Assembly: GCA_020632595.1 (NCBI GenBank)
Contig: JACKFF010000008.1
Coordinates: 62,001-126,000, forward strand
Direction of reading: 5' to 3'
From: Nitrospiraceae bacterium
GTDB lineage: Bacteria; Nitrospirota; Nitrospiria; Nitrospirales; UBA8639
Length of the DNA: 64,000 bases
Part shown: piece after piece, positions 17,654-27,679 of the stretch
How positions within the stretch are numbered: the stretch's first letter is position 1
How the letters are laid out: every line of letters starts with the position of its first letter
Position numbers and translations under genes: made by a program
The notes under the pieces: generated by a model
Database searches by the model: none
What the model was told of the DNA's origin: nothing
The model's input: the letters and a program-made list of their open reading frames with translations, nothing else

Positions 17654-18619
17654 ATGGATATTCTTCAAGAACTTCGTCGGGTAATCAGGCTGGAAGGTCA
17701 AGCCATTGCGCACCTTGAGGAGAGCATAGGTCCTCCCTTCGAGGAGGCCGTAAAGATGTTGCAAGCCTGTCAGGGAAAAGTGATTCTCACAGGGGTGGGG
17801 AAATCCGGCCTGATAGCGAATAAAATTTCGGCTACGATGGTGTCCACCGGTACACCTGCGGTGTTTTTGCATGGCTCCGAGGGGTTGCATGGGGACATTG
17901 GGATTGTGGGCAAAGACGATATAGTGATCGCGGTAGGAAAGTCAGGCGAAAGCGAAGAATTGCTGGCACTGGTTCCATTTATTCGAAAAATTGGAGCACG
18001 AATGATTGGCATTACCGCGCGGGCAAACTCCACTCTGGCACGAAGTAGCGACCTTGTTCTTGTGACGCCCATACAAGAAGAAGCTTGCCCGCTCAATCTG
18101 GCACCAACCTGTAGCACGACCGCAGCCTTGGTCTTAGGGGATGCGCTGGCCATGGCTTTGATGAAATTGCGAAAATTTCAACCAGCCGACTATGCCATGT
18201 TTCACCCTGGTGGGCAGTTAGGAAAACGACTGCTTTTGAACGTTGGGGATTTGATGCGAACCGGTGAAGCCAATGCGGTTATTCGCCTTTCTCATACGAT
18301 TCAATTCATGTTGTGTGAAATGACAAGTAAACGTGCCGGCGCGGTGTCTGTCATTGATGAGGATAATCGTTTATTGGGATTGATTACTGACTTTGATATT
18401 CGTCGGGTGTTGGAAGGGGGGGGGAATCTTTTCGCTCTCACGATTGGAGAGGTCATGAATCCAAAACCCAGTTGGGTATATCAGGATGAAAAAGCCGTCA
18501 AAGTTCTTCAGTTTATGGAGAAACGGGAAAAGCCCATCTCCGTGCTTCCCGTCCTTGATCGACAGGAAAAAGTCGTCGGCATGATACATATTCATGATTT
18601 GATTTCCCGTGGGCTTTAG
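17654..18619 (+). CDS. kdsD: Arabinose-5-phosphate isomerase (KpsF/KdsD)
   Basis: A 321-residue protein with an N-terminal SIS sugar-phosphate isomerase domain (VILTGVGKSGLIANKISATM, HGSEGLHGDIG, VGKSGESEELL, NLAPTCSTTAALVLGDALA) and two CBS domains at about residues 205-321. The order and length match KdsD/KpsF, which interconvert ribulose-5-phosphate and arabinose-5-phosphate, the first committed step to CMP-Kdo for the lipopolysaccharide inner core. It implies an outer membrane with Kdo-type LPS. Other Kdo genes are not adjacent. The next gene, an O-antigen ligase-like protein, is also in LPS metabolism, after a 245 bp gap. Confidence 0.93.
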   Translation: MDILQELRRVIRLEGQAIAHLEESIGPPFEEAVKMLQACQGKVILTGVGKSGLIANKISATMVSTGTPAVFLHGSEGLHGDIGIVGKDDIVIAVGKSGESEELLALVPFIRKIGARMIGITARANSTLARSSDLVLVTPIQEEACPLNLAPTCSTTAALVLGDALAMALMKLRKFQPADYAMFHPGGQLGKRLLLNVGDLMRTGEANAVIRLSHTIQFMLCEMTSKRAGAVSVIDEDNRLLGLITDFDIRRVLEGGGNLFALTIGEVMNPKPSWVYQDEKAVKVLQFMEKREKPISVLPVLDRQEKVVGMIHIHDLISRGL

Positions 18620-18864
18620 CAAGGATTTCTTGTCGATGGGCCAAGGCCTGAGTCTGCTTCGAGGGGGTGAATGTGGTTTGAGATGATTAGAATACTGGGT
18701 GATAGGAAACATCCATGTATGTTCCCTGATTGCGGGATGCTCATTTGCCCGCATCTTGGGAAAGAGAGTTTCACGTATTTTTGCCCACCTGTGAACCACT
18801 AATGAGGGTTAATTTGAAAAGGTTTCATGTGCGAGATCTACCGTGTCTCAAATGAATTGATCCA

Positions 18865-20166
18865 ATGAGCATGGACTCAGACGTGGGACAGGTTGGCAGC
18901 ACCTCTTCTTCAAGGATTTTCTCCAGTTCTAATCTTTGGCCTGCCCTTGGGTGGGGGCTTTGTGTAGTTATTCTTTTGGGGTTTTCTCCCAGACTGTTTC
19001 ATATTCAAGAATATTTCTTTTTCCCTCTTCTGGGTATGGCAATACTCCTTTGTGTAGTGGAGCGAAAGCCTCTCTGGATTCATGTTCCGCTCCTTGTCCC
19101 GTTTATCTGTTTTGTAGGATGGATTGCCTTTACGATTCCTTTTTCAATTGATCCTTGGATCAGTCTGCAGGAATGGCAGAAAATTGTAGCACAGTTGGCG
19201 GTGTTCTATGGCACCTGTTTGATTGTGCAGGAACAACGGAATGAGTATTTTCTAAAAAAGGCTCTGCCCGTCTTCCTGGTAGGGGCCATGGCCTGTTACT
19301 CCTATTCCCTTATTGATTTTTGGGAGCGAGGCGGGAATCTTTTGGATCGCACGATCCGTGCGGGTTTTCCAAAAGAAGGCGGCGCAGATTTTACCTGGCT
19401 GAGTACCAATGTGATGATGGTTTTCCCTCTGTTCATCACGGGATTCTTGGCGGTGACTAGGTTATGGAAACGGGTGATGTTAGGTTGTGGCATCTTTCTC
19501 TCTTTCCTGGCCCTAGTGCTTTCCTATAGTCGTGGGGTCTGGTTAGCCTGTCTGACGCAAATAATTGTTGGAGGATTTCTTGTCCAGAAACGTCACACGT
19601 TTCGTTTGCTCATGATGGGATTGGTGGTATTTTTTTCGGTTGGAGTGGTCCTTGGTCAATCGGGCCTACATCGTGAAACCTTCAATACCTGGACTATTAA
19701 GGCTCGGTTAGCACTATGGAATCTTAGTGCTGCAGATATTTTGGACCATCCAATTGTTGGTGTGGGTTATGGCGTGCCTATTTTAGAAAAGCGGCATGGG
19801 CAAAATATCCTGGAATTGGAAGCTGCGAACCTCGGAATTCCCGATATTCCCGAAAAACCGCATAACTGGTATCTCATGGTGGTGACGGGGGCTGGATTGC
19901 CAGGGTTGGCCTTGTTTCTTTGGTTGCTCGCCAAAGTGGGATTTGGCATTTATGAGGAATGGACCAAAGCTATTCATTCCTCACATCGGTGGTTACAGAT
20001 GGGAATATTTCTCATGGTCCTTGGATTTTCGGTCAGAATTTTTTTTGAGGACAGTTTCGGCGGAAGCCATTCTTATCTATTTTGGATACTGGTCGGGACG
20101 AGTGTGGTTCTTTCGCACTCACAACTGGAGGGAAAATACAACCGGTCAGGGCATAGAAGTGGCTAG
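18865..20166 (+). CDS. O-antigen ligase/polymerase-like membrane protein (Wzy_C type)
   Basis: A 433-residue protein with about 10-12 hydrophobic segments. The late periplasmic loop contains a region rich in Glu/Leu/Ile followed by KPHNWYLMVVTGAGLPGLALFLWLL, the HN..L....GxxG..L feature of the Wzy_C/WaaL family; an upstream ALVLSYSRGVWLA matches the SRxxW arginine segment of the same family. Members join O-antigen to lipid A-core (WaaL) or polymerise repeat units (Wzy), and sequence alone does not separate the two. It follows kdsD and lies well before the polysaccharide locus at 35-64 kb, so it may serve LPS generally. The C-terminal tail is short and basic. Confidence 0.8.
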   Translation: MSMDSDVGQVGSTSSSRIFSSSNLWPALGWGLCVVILLGFSPRLFHIQEYFFFPLLGMAILLCVVERKPLWIHVPLLVPFICFVGWIAFTIPFSIDPWISLQEWQKIVAQLAVFYGTCLIVQEQRNEYFLKKALPVFLVGAMACYSYSLIDFWERGGNLLDRTIRAGFPKEGGADFTWLSTNVMMVFPLFITGFLAVTRLWKRVMLGCGIFLSFLALVLSYSRGVWLACLTQIIVGGFLVQKRHTFRLLMMGLVVFFSVGVVLGQSGLHRETFNTWTIKARLALWNLSAADILDHPIVGVGYGVPILEKRHGQNILELEAANLGIPDIPEKPHNWYLMVVTGAGLPGLALFLWLLAKVGFGIYEEWTKAIHSSHRWLQMGIFLMVLGFSVRIFFEDSFGGSHSYLFWILVGTSVVLSHSQLEGKYNRSGHRSG

Positions 20167-21343
20167 CAACTGTATAGAGAAGATTTGGTGAATGCTATAG
20201 GGGCTAAACCATGCAATTATGTTCAGCGATCAATAATCATTTATAGCTCTTCTTACCCTGTGGCTTCCCCATTTTCATGAGCGGTAAAAATGGTCTACCC
20301 TGTTCTGGAAAATTTCGATGGAAAAAAGCCATGCCTGAATGGTTGGTCTGATCCGGTGATATAATCTTTCAATAAAGGGTCAATCAAAATTCTTAATATA
20401 GTGTTCTTTGTCTGTAACCACGCACCCTGCCACTGATGGAATTCTAGAAACTTCATCCAAAATTAGCCGCATGAGACTGATGTGGTTTTTTTAATTCTCT
20501 CGCTCAAGATTGTCAATCCATGCCTGATTTCATTCTTACCCATGGTTAACTAAACAAATAAGAATTGCATTCGTTCAGGGATCCACCAAATTAGGGACTC
20601 AGAAAATGAATAGGAAAATTAGAAATAGAAATTTGGATTAACCGAAAGCAATGAAGGAGAAAATTCGAAAAGAATTTGAAATTCTCAAAATAGTCGAATA
20701 ATCAACAATTCGCTTGGGAGCATTGGGTAATAAGAGTTTCCGTGTCGTCGAAAAATTTATCTATGTTAGAAGCCTATTACATTAGCTCTTGGAAGATGTT
20801 TTTGCTTTCTTCAGGTCAGAAGCCGCTGGGAATCAAAATCTGTCAAAGCCTTTTACAATTTTCGAAAAACGGTTTTCAAAAACTATTCCATACGATCATT
20901 TAGCTCACATAACGCGCTGAGACCGAAGGAAAGCGCGGAACTAATCGTGGTAAATCGAAGCATGGCAGATGTTTTGCTCTGGTAAGTCGTAAGAAAGATA
21001 TTCATCAGTTTTTCAATAGGCAACCAGTATCAATATGCATGAGGGCTGGTCGTTCCGAAATTGTTCCTCCATGAAAAACGGCTCAATTTCTGAGGAGACA
21101 CAAAGGAGGTGGTTACAGGGAGAATATTTGAAGCAATCTATGAAATCGGGTAATTTGGGGTCCTACTCCCCCAAACATTTAAATATGTTCGAGAAGGAAA
21201 AAATGTACTGCAGTATGTGCATATGCATGTTTTTGAGGGGGTGTCATAACAATTGTCCGGGAAGGATCTTTTTTGGAGATTGAAATGAACAGCTTCCATT
21301 TAAGATTGGAATTCCTGTAGAGATGATAAAGAAAGGCGGATTT
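20167..21343 (+). other. 1.2 kb non-coding stretch, upstream of a surface-protein gene
   Basis: No frame carries a recognisable protein, and the stretch is more AT-rich than the genes either side. The short frame at 21035-21283 has no family features or good ribosome site. I see no tRNA, riboswitch core or IS end. It could hold a long 5' leader for the VCBS gene at 21344. Confidence 0.4.
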
Positions 21344-22978
21344 ATGAAAAGGAATAAGTGTCGAAAAATGTGGGTAGCGGGGTCGCTAGCGACAGCTATG
21401 TTGGCTATGGGGACGGCGTCTATGGCTTCTGCGGCAGGTTTTACCGCCTACAATGACCTCGCCTGGGGCACTGGGCAGCTTGAAACGAATATTACAAAGA
21501 TTACCTCTCCCAACGGGGGATCTGGCCTGCCCGCTACTGGTTTATTGAAGGATTTTGCCACTGGCCTCGATACGGGCGTGACCCTGACTGTGACGGGGGG
21601 CTCATATGATGGCACTACGCAGGCCACTCAAGGAGCAAATCCCACTACCGGCGATGGCTTTACTATTTTTGATGGCAAGGTCAACGGGCTGGGAGCGATT
21701 TCTTATGATGGCAATTCGCTGGTTTTGACCTTTAGCGGGCTCAATCCGAGTAAGACCTATGATCTGAGCTTCTTTGCTCATCGAAACAATTATGCGTGGG
21801 ATCGGGCCTCACTCGTGACTCTTTCCGGGCAGGAGGCTTTTACGAACACGAGTTCGGTTGCCAGTGATAATCCCAGTGAGCCCGGGGGGGTGATCTTCTC
21901 CGGGCCGTCAGATACATCGACTCGGCTACCGGCGGATAATGATAATGGCTATGTTGCGCGGTGGGGTGAGGTCCGTTCCGGCAGCGATGGGATCGTGGTT
22001 TTGACCATTAGCTTTGATGGAACTATGGGAAATGAAGGGCTTGGCAAATATGGTAGTGCGGTCAGGCTGATTGAGTCCGCATCTAGTTCCGTTGGGCAGG
22101 ATCTGAATGGGGATGGCAAAGCCGACTTGGTCTGGCGACATACGAATGGTAATGCCGCAGTCTGGTTGCTGAATGGGGCAGCGGCTCCCTCCTCCACTGT
22201 ATCTTTAGGCGGTGTGGGCTCGGCGTGGGTGGTCGCGGGGGTGGGTGATACGGATGCTGATGGGAATGCGGACATCATTTGGCGCAATACCACGAGCGGT
22301 GCGGTAGCGGTGTGGTTGATGAACGGGGGAACCCTAATTTCCGCTGGTTTTCCCGGCACTGCATCGACGGCTTGGCAAATTCAGGGGGTCGGGGACCTGA
22401 ACGGTGACGGTAAGGCGGATCTGGTCTGGCGGCACACGAATGGTAGTGCTGCGGTCTGGTTGCTGAATGGGACAGCGGCTCCCTCCGCTACCGGCTCATT
22501 AGGTGTAGTGAGTTCAGCCTATCAAATCTCAGGGGTAGGTGATACGGATGCCGATGGGAATGCGGATATCATCTGGCGCAATACCACGAGCGGCGCGGTG
22601 GCGGTGTGGCTAATGAATGGGGTGACCATGACTTCCGCGGGCTTCCCTGGCACCGCATCGACGTCTTGGCAAATTCAGGGGGTCGGGGACCTGAACGGTG
22701 ACGGTAGGGCGGATCTGGTCTGGCGGCACACGAATGGTAGTGCTGCGGTCTGGTTGCTGAATGGAACAGCGGCTCCCTCCGCTACCGGCTCTTTAGGTGT
22801 GGTGAGCTCAGCCTGGCAAATTCGGCAAGTGGGCGATACCGATGCCGATGGCAATGCGGATATTATTTGGCGCAATACCGCGAGCGGTGCGGTGGCGGTG
22901 TGGCTAATGAATGGAGTGACCATGACCTCCGCCGGTTTCCCCGGCACCGCGTCGACGTCCTGGGAAATTCAAAATTAG
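21344..22978 (+). CDS. Secreted VCBS/FG-GAP repeat protein with GFTAYNDLAW module
   Basis: A 544-residue exported protein. The signal peptide is clear (MKRNKCRKMW then hydrophobic AGSLATAMLAMGTASMASAAG). A domain of about 210 residues begins GFTAYNDLAWGTGQLETN and ends near KYGSAVRLIES; an almost identical domain occurs inside the 27850-32118 protein. The rest is six VCBS/FG-GAP-type repeats of about 50 residues that alternate two subtypes, D(L)NGDGKADLVWRHTNG.AAVWLLNG and DADGNADIIWRNTTSGAVAVWLMNG, with calcium-loop DxDxD signatures; they probably form a beta-propeller. The frame extends to an ATG at 21323, but AAAGGCGG sits at the right distance before 21344. The proposed role, surface or extracellular adhesion, is inferred. 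Neighbouring DNA is gene-poor and its repeats point to recent duplication. Confidence 0.8.
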   Translation: MKRNKCRKMWVAGSLATAMLAMGTASMASAAGFTAYNDLAWGTGQLETNITKITSPNGGSGLPATGLLKDFATGLDTGVTLTVTGGSYDGTTQATQGANPTTGDGFTIFDGKVNGLGAISYDGNSLVLTFSGLNPSKTYDLSFFAHRNNYAWDRASLVTLSGQEAFTNTSSVASDNPSEPGGVIFSGPSDTSTRLPADNDNGYVARWGEVRSGSDGIVVLTISFDGTMGNEGLGKYGSAVRLIESASSSVGQDLNGDGKADLVWRHTNGNAAVWLLNGAAAPSSTVSLGGVGSAWVVAGVGDTDADGNADIIWRNTTSGAVAVWLMNGGTLISAGFPGTASTAWQIQGVGDLNGDGKADLVWRHTNGSAAVWLLNGTAAPSATGSLGVVSSAYQISGVGDTDADGNADIIWRNTTSGAVAVWLMNGVTMTSAGFPGTASTSWQIQGVGDLNGDGRADLVWRHTNGSAAVWLLNGTAAPSATGSLGVVSSAWQIRQVGDTDADGNADIIWRNTASGAVAVWLMNGVTMTSAGFPGTASTSWEIQN

Positions 22979-23015
22979 CTTGAATCAACCGTTGCATAAA
23001 GGTTTCTTGCTTTTG

Positions 23016-23047
23016 TGACCCCCATTTCGTTTTAGGAATGGGGGTCA
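23016..23047 (+). terminator. Strong hairpin after the VCBS gene
   Basis: A perfect 11-bp inverted repeat (TGACCCCCATT / AATGGGGGTCA) with a loop of about ten bases, some 38 bases after the VCBS gene stop. There is no T tract on the downstream side, so it may end transcription with help or protect the mRNA end rather than act as a textbook intrinsic terminator. Confidence 0.5.
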
Positions 23048-24321
23048 TGTCAAGTTGAGGACCCAAGGATTTAAAGAACTCTGCAGTAGGACTAGTATTA
23101 GGGGAATTTCATCTAAGAACTGGGGGCAGGGAATGAGGAACAGATTTATACCTCTCTTGAGACTGCCCTCCATTTTTTTTTCATAGCTAATGAGAAATGA
23201 GAAGGCCAAGTAGATTTTACGGTTGGTATAAAAATCGAGGAGAAGCTTTCAATTACAATATACTGCGGTCATAGAAATATAATTAATGATGGCCTCTTTG
23301 GATTTATTGATTTTTTGGCTTTATATCCGTTGGGTATGGTTATTCTATAGCAGATGAGCCAAGTGCGGGGGATATCTCTGGAAAAATAGAAACTAACGGG
23401 AGGGGTTATCATAGTCCAAAATCACTACAGGTTGGAAGCAGGTAAGTGGTTGTGCATGTGAAACTTTCGCCTATCTTGGAAAACCCTGGGATTGGGGATT
23501 TTTATCAAGAATTCATTCAAAATTATAAGCTAAGGAAGTTGCGCAAGGTTTTCATTTGAAATGTAAGTAAATGTTTTAGACTCTAGCTTCAGGGAAGATG
23601 ATCTTATGCAAAATAGCAGGCTAAAAGATTCGGAAAAATCTCAAACATGAATTAACTGAGGACTTTCAATGAAGCGTTTGAGTGGAGGTGTGGATTTATT
23701 ATCATATGGTACATTGACCAATCTTGGATTCTTGGGGGAGTGCTAGGGACCAAAATTAATGTTTAAAGGGTATAAGGCTATTATAAAATTCAAGGTAAAA
23801 AGGTTTTGTCTACAATTGCTGTCGGTTCTAATGAATTCATTTGAATTTTTTTTAATATAAATGAGACTTAAGCTATATTGACCATTTTGCCCCTCCACCT
23901 CATTCCATTCCTCATCTGAGATACCCCTGGCACGGGATATGCTTAATTTAATAGTCTTATTGCGGTATTTCAATTTCCATAATTATTGGTATAAACGCAT
24001 AGCGAGGTTAAGAACTAAGATTTTGAAATCTGCGGTTATTGGGATTTACTTAGGCATCTTTTTGTTGCCTTTGATTCAAAATGCACAATCTGGTGACATC
24101 AATAGGAATGAAAAAATCCAAATTTGTGGGATGGGAAAATCAAGTGCACGTAATAATGGCATCGGTGTCTTGGATTCACTATGCCAATAAAAACCCAGTT
24201 CTGTTGCCAGGAGAGTTTCTCGATTCCCGAGGAGCCTTAATAATTATAAATCCTCCTTTTTACTTTTTTTAGGTTATCCGAAGGGTGCCCTATTTCCGCA
24301 CCTCATTAGGGATTATAAATT
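23048..24321 (+). other. 1.27 kb AT-rich gene-poor stretch
   Basis: Only short frames occur. The one at 23939-24190 encodes a hydrophobic stretch (AVIGIYLGIFLLPLIQNAQSGD) that looks like a signal peptide followed by nothing recognisable, and may be the start of a lost secreted-protein gene. No IS ends, tRNA or clear regulatory structure seen. Confidence 0.35.
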
Positions 24322-26580
24322 ATGAAGAAAATTGGTGTGGTCAGTCTGGGCTGTCTGCTGTCCGTGCTGGTGGCCGCTGTGGTGCCAGCCGCCGCTGCTA
24401 TTGTGCGGCAACCTTACCTGCAGCTTGTCACCCCCACCTCCATCACCATTGTCTGGCGTACCGACCTGAATTCCGCGGACAATAGCCAGGTCAAATATGG
24501 CACGGTATCCGGATCCCTGACCCAAACGGCGACTGGCACGGCGGTCACCCGGTCCGGGCTCAACGTCAAGGATCACATTGTTACCCTTACGGGCCTGACG
24601 GCTGCTACGAAATATTTCTATAACGTCGGCACCGCAACCGACGGGATACAAGGCGGTGGCACGACCAATCACTTTTTTGTCACAGCACCCCCCGTCGGGT
24701 CGGCTACGCCTATTCGAGCATGGGTGCTGGGTGACTCAGGCGAAAACAGTGTCAACCAACGGAATGTGCGGGATGCGATGCTGAACGAGACTGCGGCAAA
24801 TCCACCCGATATTATTCTGCACATGGGAGATATCGCGTATGAAAACGGCACCGACGCGGAATTCACCACCAAGCATTTTGCGGTCTATCAAGATATTCTC
24901 CGCCAGACGCCCCTCTGGCCCACTCTTGGCAATCACGAATCGCCATCGGTCAATACATCGCTTGGCATTGGCCCCTATTATGAGGCTCATGTCCTGCCGA
25001 GCAGCGGCCAAGCGGGGGGAGTGCCATCCGGCACCGAGGCCTACTATGCCTTTGATTATGCCAACGTGCATTTTATTGTGCTGGATTCGATGGACAGTAG
25101 CCGGGCGCCGGGCTCGCCGATGGTGACCTGGTTACAAAACGATCTGGCTTCGACGGGGCAAGAGTGGGTAGTGGCCTTCTGGCATCATCCACCTTATTCA
25201 AAAGGCCACGACTCGGATAATGTCAACGATTCCGGGGGACGTCTGGTCGACATGCGGGAGACGATTCTCCCCATTCTAGAAGCTGGTGGTGTTGATTTGG
25301 TCCTCTCGGGACATTCGCATGCCTATGAGCGGTCCTATTTGATTGATGGCGTCTATGGCTATGGTACGGCGCCCAACTTTGCCACCCCATCATTCACTAC
25401 GCTTCAGGCTGATGGCCATATTCTTGATGCGGGAGATGGTAATCCCTCTGGCACAGGAGCGTATCAAAAAAGTGCCGGGGGTGTTTCGCACGAGGGAACG
25501 GTCTATGTGGTCGCAGGGCATGGGGGTAAAAGCATCGAAGCCACTGGATCCCATCCGGTCATGACAGTGGTTGACCTGGCTTATGGGTCGGTACTCTTGG
25601 ACATTACGGGCAGCAGCCTCACGTTTCGGAATTTGCGGGCAGGTGGCGCCATCACCGACACCGTGGGCATTGTCAAAAATTCTAGTGGTGCCATTGCCGC
25701 GCAGGATTTTAATATCGACGGCAAATCGGATATTGTTTGGCGGAATACCAGTACCGGGGCTTCGGCAGTGTGGCTCATGAATGGTGTTAATATTGCCTCT
25801 ACCGGCTTTCCAGGCGGGGCGTCTTTATCCTGGAAAATTGCCGAAGGGGGCGATCTGAATGGCGATGGGAAGTCCGACCTCGTCTGGCGAAATACAAACA
25901 GTGGTGCAGTGTCGGTGTGGTTCATGAATGGGACAACCATCACGTCGACGGGTTTTCCATCCGGGGCGCCTTTAGTGTGGCAGATCGCGGGAATGGGGGA
26001 TCTCAATGGCGATGGGAAGGCGGACTTCGTCTGGAGAAATACGAGCAGTGGTGCAGTGGCGGTGTGGATCATGAATGGGACGACCATCACCTCGACCGGC
26101 TTTCCAGGTAGTGTCCCGTTGGATTGGGTGATTAAGGAGATAGGCGATCTCAATGGTGATGGGAAGGCCGACCTCGTTTGGCGTAAAAACAGCACGGGGG
26201 CCGTGGCGGTGTGGCTGATGAATGGGGCCACTATTTCGTCGACGGGTTTTCCATCTGGTGGCTCCTTAGCCTGGCAAATTGCAGGCGTGGGAGATGTGAA
26301 TGGGAATGGCACGGACGACATTGTTTGGCGCCATGCGAGCTCAGGTGCGGTGTCAGTGTGGTTCATGAATGGGGCGACTGTCACCTCGACCGGCTTTCCA
26401 GGGAGTGTCTCGTTGAATTGGGTGATTAAGCAGATAGGCGATCTCAATGGCGATGGGAAGGCCGACCTCGTCTGGCATAATACGGGTAGTGGAACAGTAG
26501 CGGTATGGTTAATGAATGGGGCGACCATAACATCAACGGGCTATCCCGCTACTACGGCTCTGGATTGGCAAATTCAATAG
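24322..26580 (+). CDS. Secreted purple-acid-phosphatase-like protein with VCBS repeats
   Basis: A 752-residue exported protein. Signal peptide 1-26, then a fibronectin-III-like N-terminal domain (28-122, PYLQLVTPTSITIVWRTD to NHFFVTAPP) as in plant-type purple acid phosphatases. The metallophosphoesterase domain (about 132-430) has the metal-site motifs in order: GDSGEN (137), GDIAYENG (169), GNHE (203), FWHHPPYS (287) and GHSHAYER (330). Residues from about 455 form six VCBS/FG-GAP repeats (NGDGKADLVWRNT.SGAVAVWLMNG.TITSTGFP). Purple acid phosphatases hydrolyse phosphate monoesters at a two-metal centre, so phosphate scavenging outside the cell is likely (inference). The phosphatase half is nearly identical in DNA to the start of the 32118-27850 gene in opposite orientation. 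Confidence 0.85.
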   Translation: MKKIGVVSLGCLLSVLVAAVVPAAAAIVRQPYLQLVTPTSITIVWRTDLNSADNSQVKYGTVSGSLTQTATGTAVTRSGLNVKDHIVTLTGLTAATKYFYNVGTATDGIQGGGTTNHFFVTAPPVGSATPIRAWVLGDSGENSVNQRNVRDAMLNETAANPPDIILHMGDIAYENGTDAEFTTKHFAVYQDILRQTPLWPTLGNHESPSVNTSLGIGPYYEAHVLPSSGQAGGVPSGTEAYYAFDYANVHFIVLDSMDSSRAPGSPMVTWLQNDLASTGQEWVVAFWHHPPYSKGHDSDNVNDSGGRLVDMRETILPILEAGGVDLVLSGHSHAYERSYLIDGVYGYGTAPNFATPSFTTLQADGHILDAGDGNPSGTGAYQKSAGGVSHEGTVYVVAGHGGKSIEATGSHPVMTVVDLAYGSVLLDITGSSLTFRNLRAGGAITDTVGIVKNSSGAIAAQDFNIDGKSDIVWRNTSTGASAVWLMNGVNIASTGFPGGASLSWKIAEGGDLNGDGKSDLVWRNTNSGAVSVWFMNGTTITSTGFPSGAPLVWQIAGMGDLNGDGKADFVWRNTSSGAVAVWIMNGTTITSTGFPGSVPLDWVIKEIGDLNGDGKADLVWRKNSTGAVAVWLMNGATISSTGFPSGGSLAWQIAGVGDVNGNGTDDIVWRHASSGAVSVWFMNGATVTSTGFPGSVSLNWVIKQIGDLNGDGKADLVWHNTGSGTVAVWLMNGATITSTGYPATTALDWQIQ
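24380..25671 (+). repeat. Left copy of a 1.3 kb inverted repeat
   Basis: The DNA from the end of the signal peptide region (GTGCCAGCCGCC) to GACACCGTGGGCATT is nearly identical, in reverse complement, to 30749-32044. It covers the fibronectin and phosphatase domains of both genes. Only scattered differences were seen by eye, for instance AACGAGACTGCGGCA against ACCGAAACCGCACTG. Identity drops abruptly at both ends. Confidence 0.8.
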
Positions 26581-26734
26581 CCCAAGCATTGCGGGTTTCC
26601 TGGCTTGTGAAAACTTGTACTGCACCCATTTGTCGAGCCATCAAGAGCTGGAGTGCTGTGACTACTGCTAGGCCCCCTCTTTAGACCAGGTTTAAGGCGA
26701 GATTGCTGGCTGGTTTAACTTCCTCCATCCTACC

Positions 26735-27412
26735 TTTTGCCGCATGGTTGTTAGCGAATTCAGTTGGCGTCCAATCGTGTAATGCCCTGTGAGACCGACG
26801 CACATTGTACTCCTGGCGCTATGTGTTCAATTGCTGCTGCGCGTCCGTCAGGGATACAAACCACTGCGTATTCAAGCATTCTCTCCGTAGGGTCCCGTTA
26901 AACGAGTCAAGGTAGGCATTGTCGGTCGGTTTCCCTGGGCGAGAGAAATCCAGCTTGACCTGATGCTGATAGGCCCACAGGTCCAGGATCTGACTCGGGA
27001 ATTCACTACCACTACCATTGTCACAGCGTAAGGTTTTCGGCGCTGGCCGGGTTTTCAGAATAGGATTCAGCACCGTCACCACCTGTTCGCCTCGCGTCTG
27101 GTCACGACGGCCTTGCGACGCTGGAGTGAGCGCGGATGTAGCGTCAACCCTTCTTCTCGATACAAGCGATACACCAATTTCCGGCCTACCGCGTAGCCCT
27201 CGCGCTTGAGGAACACGGTTATCTTACGATAGCCGCACCGCACCCGGGGTTGACTCAGTTCCCGCACCCACTCGCGTAACGCGGTGCACGGATCTCGGTG
27301 ACGCTGATATTGGTGCGTGGGTCGGTTCAGTCGGAGCGTCCGACGTGACCCTCGGGTGCTGACTCCATACTGCTGACAGAGATACGTGCCATCGGCCCTT
27401 TCCGCGAGGGCG
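26735..27412 (-). pseudogene. IS3-family transposase OrfB, inactivated
   Basis: OrfB can be traced through three lesions. After the -1 frame entry (VLTPSRKGPMAR) the match moves one frame at about 27385 to TYLCQQYGVSTRG and then LREWVRELSQPRVRCGYRKI through LVYRLYREEGLTLHPRSLQRRKAVVTRRE. At about 27080-27100 the match jumps to RGEQVVTVLNPIL, so the segment that normally carries the first catalytic Asp (the DAWSMDF region) is missing. A TAG at 26819-26821 replaces a Trp, after which RQEYNVRRSHRALHDWTPTEFANNHAAKG still matches the usual C-terminus. The second Asp (LRCDNGSE-like LRCDNGSG) and the Glu region remain. The product cannot be an active DDE transposase. Confidence 0.75.
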
Positions 27413-27679
27413 TTAGAACTTTTTTGCGAGGCCAACCTGTACCATGACTTTGTCCAAGGTCAGATCCGCGACCACCCGTTTCAGCCGAATGTTTTCTTCT
27501 TGGAGTTGTTTGAGTTCTCGGACTTGGTCGGATTCCATCCCCTGATACCGTTTCTTCCACCGATAGAAGGTCTGCTCCGTGATCCCCACTGTGCGAATCA
27601 GGCCGGTCACGGGAGTGCCCACCTCGGCCTGTTTGATTACCGCAACGACTTGTTCCACCGAAAAACGCTTTCGTTTCAT
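27413..27679 (-). CDS. IS3-family transposase OrfA
   Basis: An intact 88-residue OrfA. The helix-turn-helix domain reads KRFSVEQVVAVIKQAEVGTPV then TEQTFYRWKKRYQGME, and a coiled, leucine-rich segment follows (VRELKQLQEENIRLKRVVADLTLDKVM). Near its end an A6G heptamer in the phase A-AAA-AAG lies at the orfA/orfB overlap, the type of slippery site used by IS3 elements to make the OrfAB fusion by -1 frameshifting. The partner orfB is broken, so transposition is unlikely without help. Confidence 0.8.
   Translation of the reverse strand: MKRKRFSVEQVVAVIKQAEVGTPVTGLIRTVGITEQTFYRWKKRYQGMESDQVRELKQLQEENIRLKRVVADLTLDKVMVQVGLAKKF

Noticed and set aside
21035..21283. An 82-residue frame before the VCBS gene
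   Set aside because: Composition is random-looking with no ribosome site, signal or family feature.
25581..26528. A 315-residue open frame on the minus strand opposite the VCBS repeats
   Set aside because: It is the exact mirror of a regular repeat array with high GC third positions; it has no ribosome site or family features, and the + strand protein is clear.
22090..26570. Regularly spaced direct repeats resembling a CRISPR array
   Set aside because: The repeats are about 150-300 bases, lie in frame inside proteins and encode VCBS units; no 25-40 base repeats with unique spacers.
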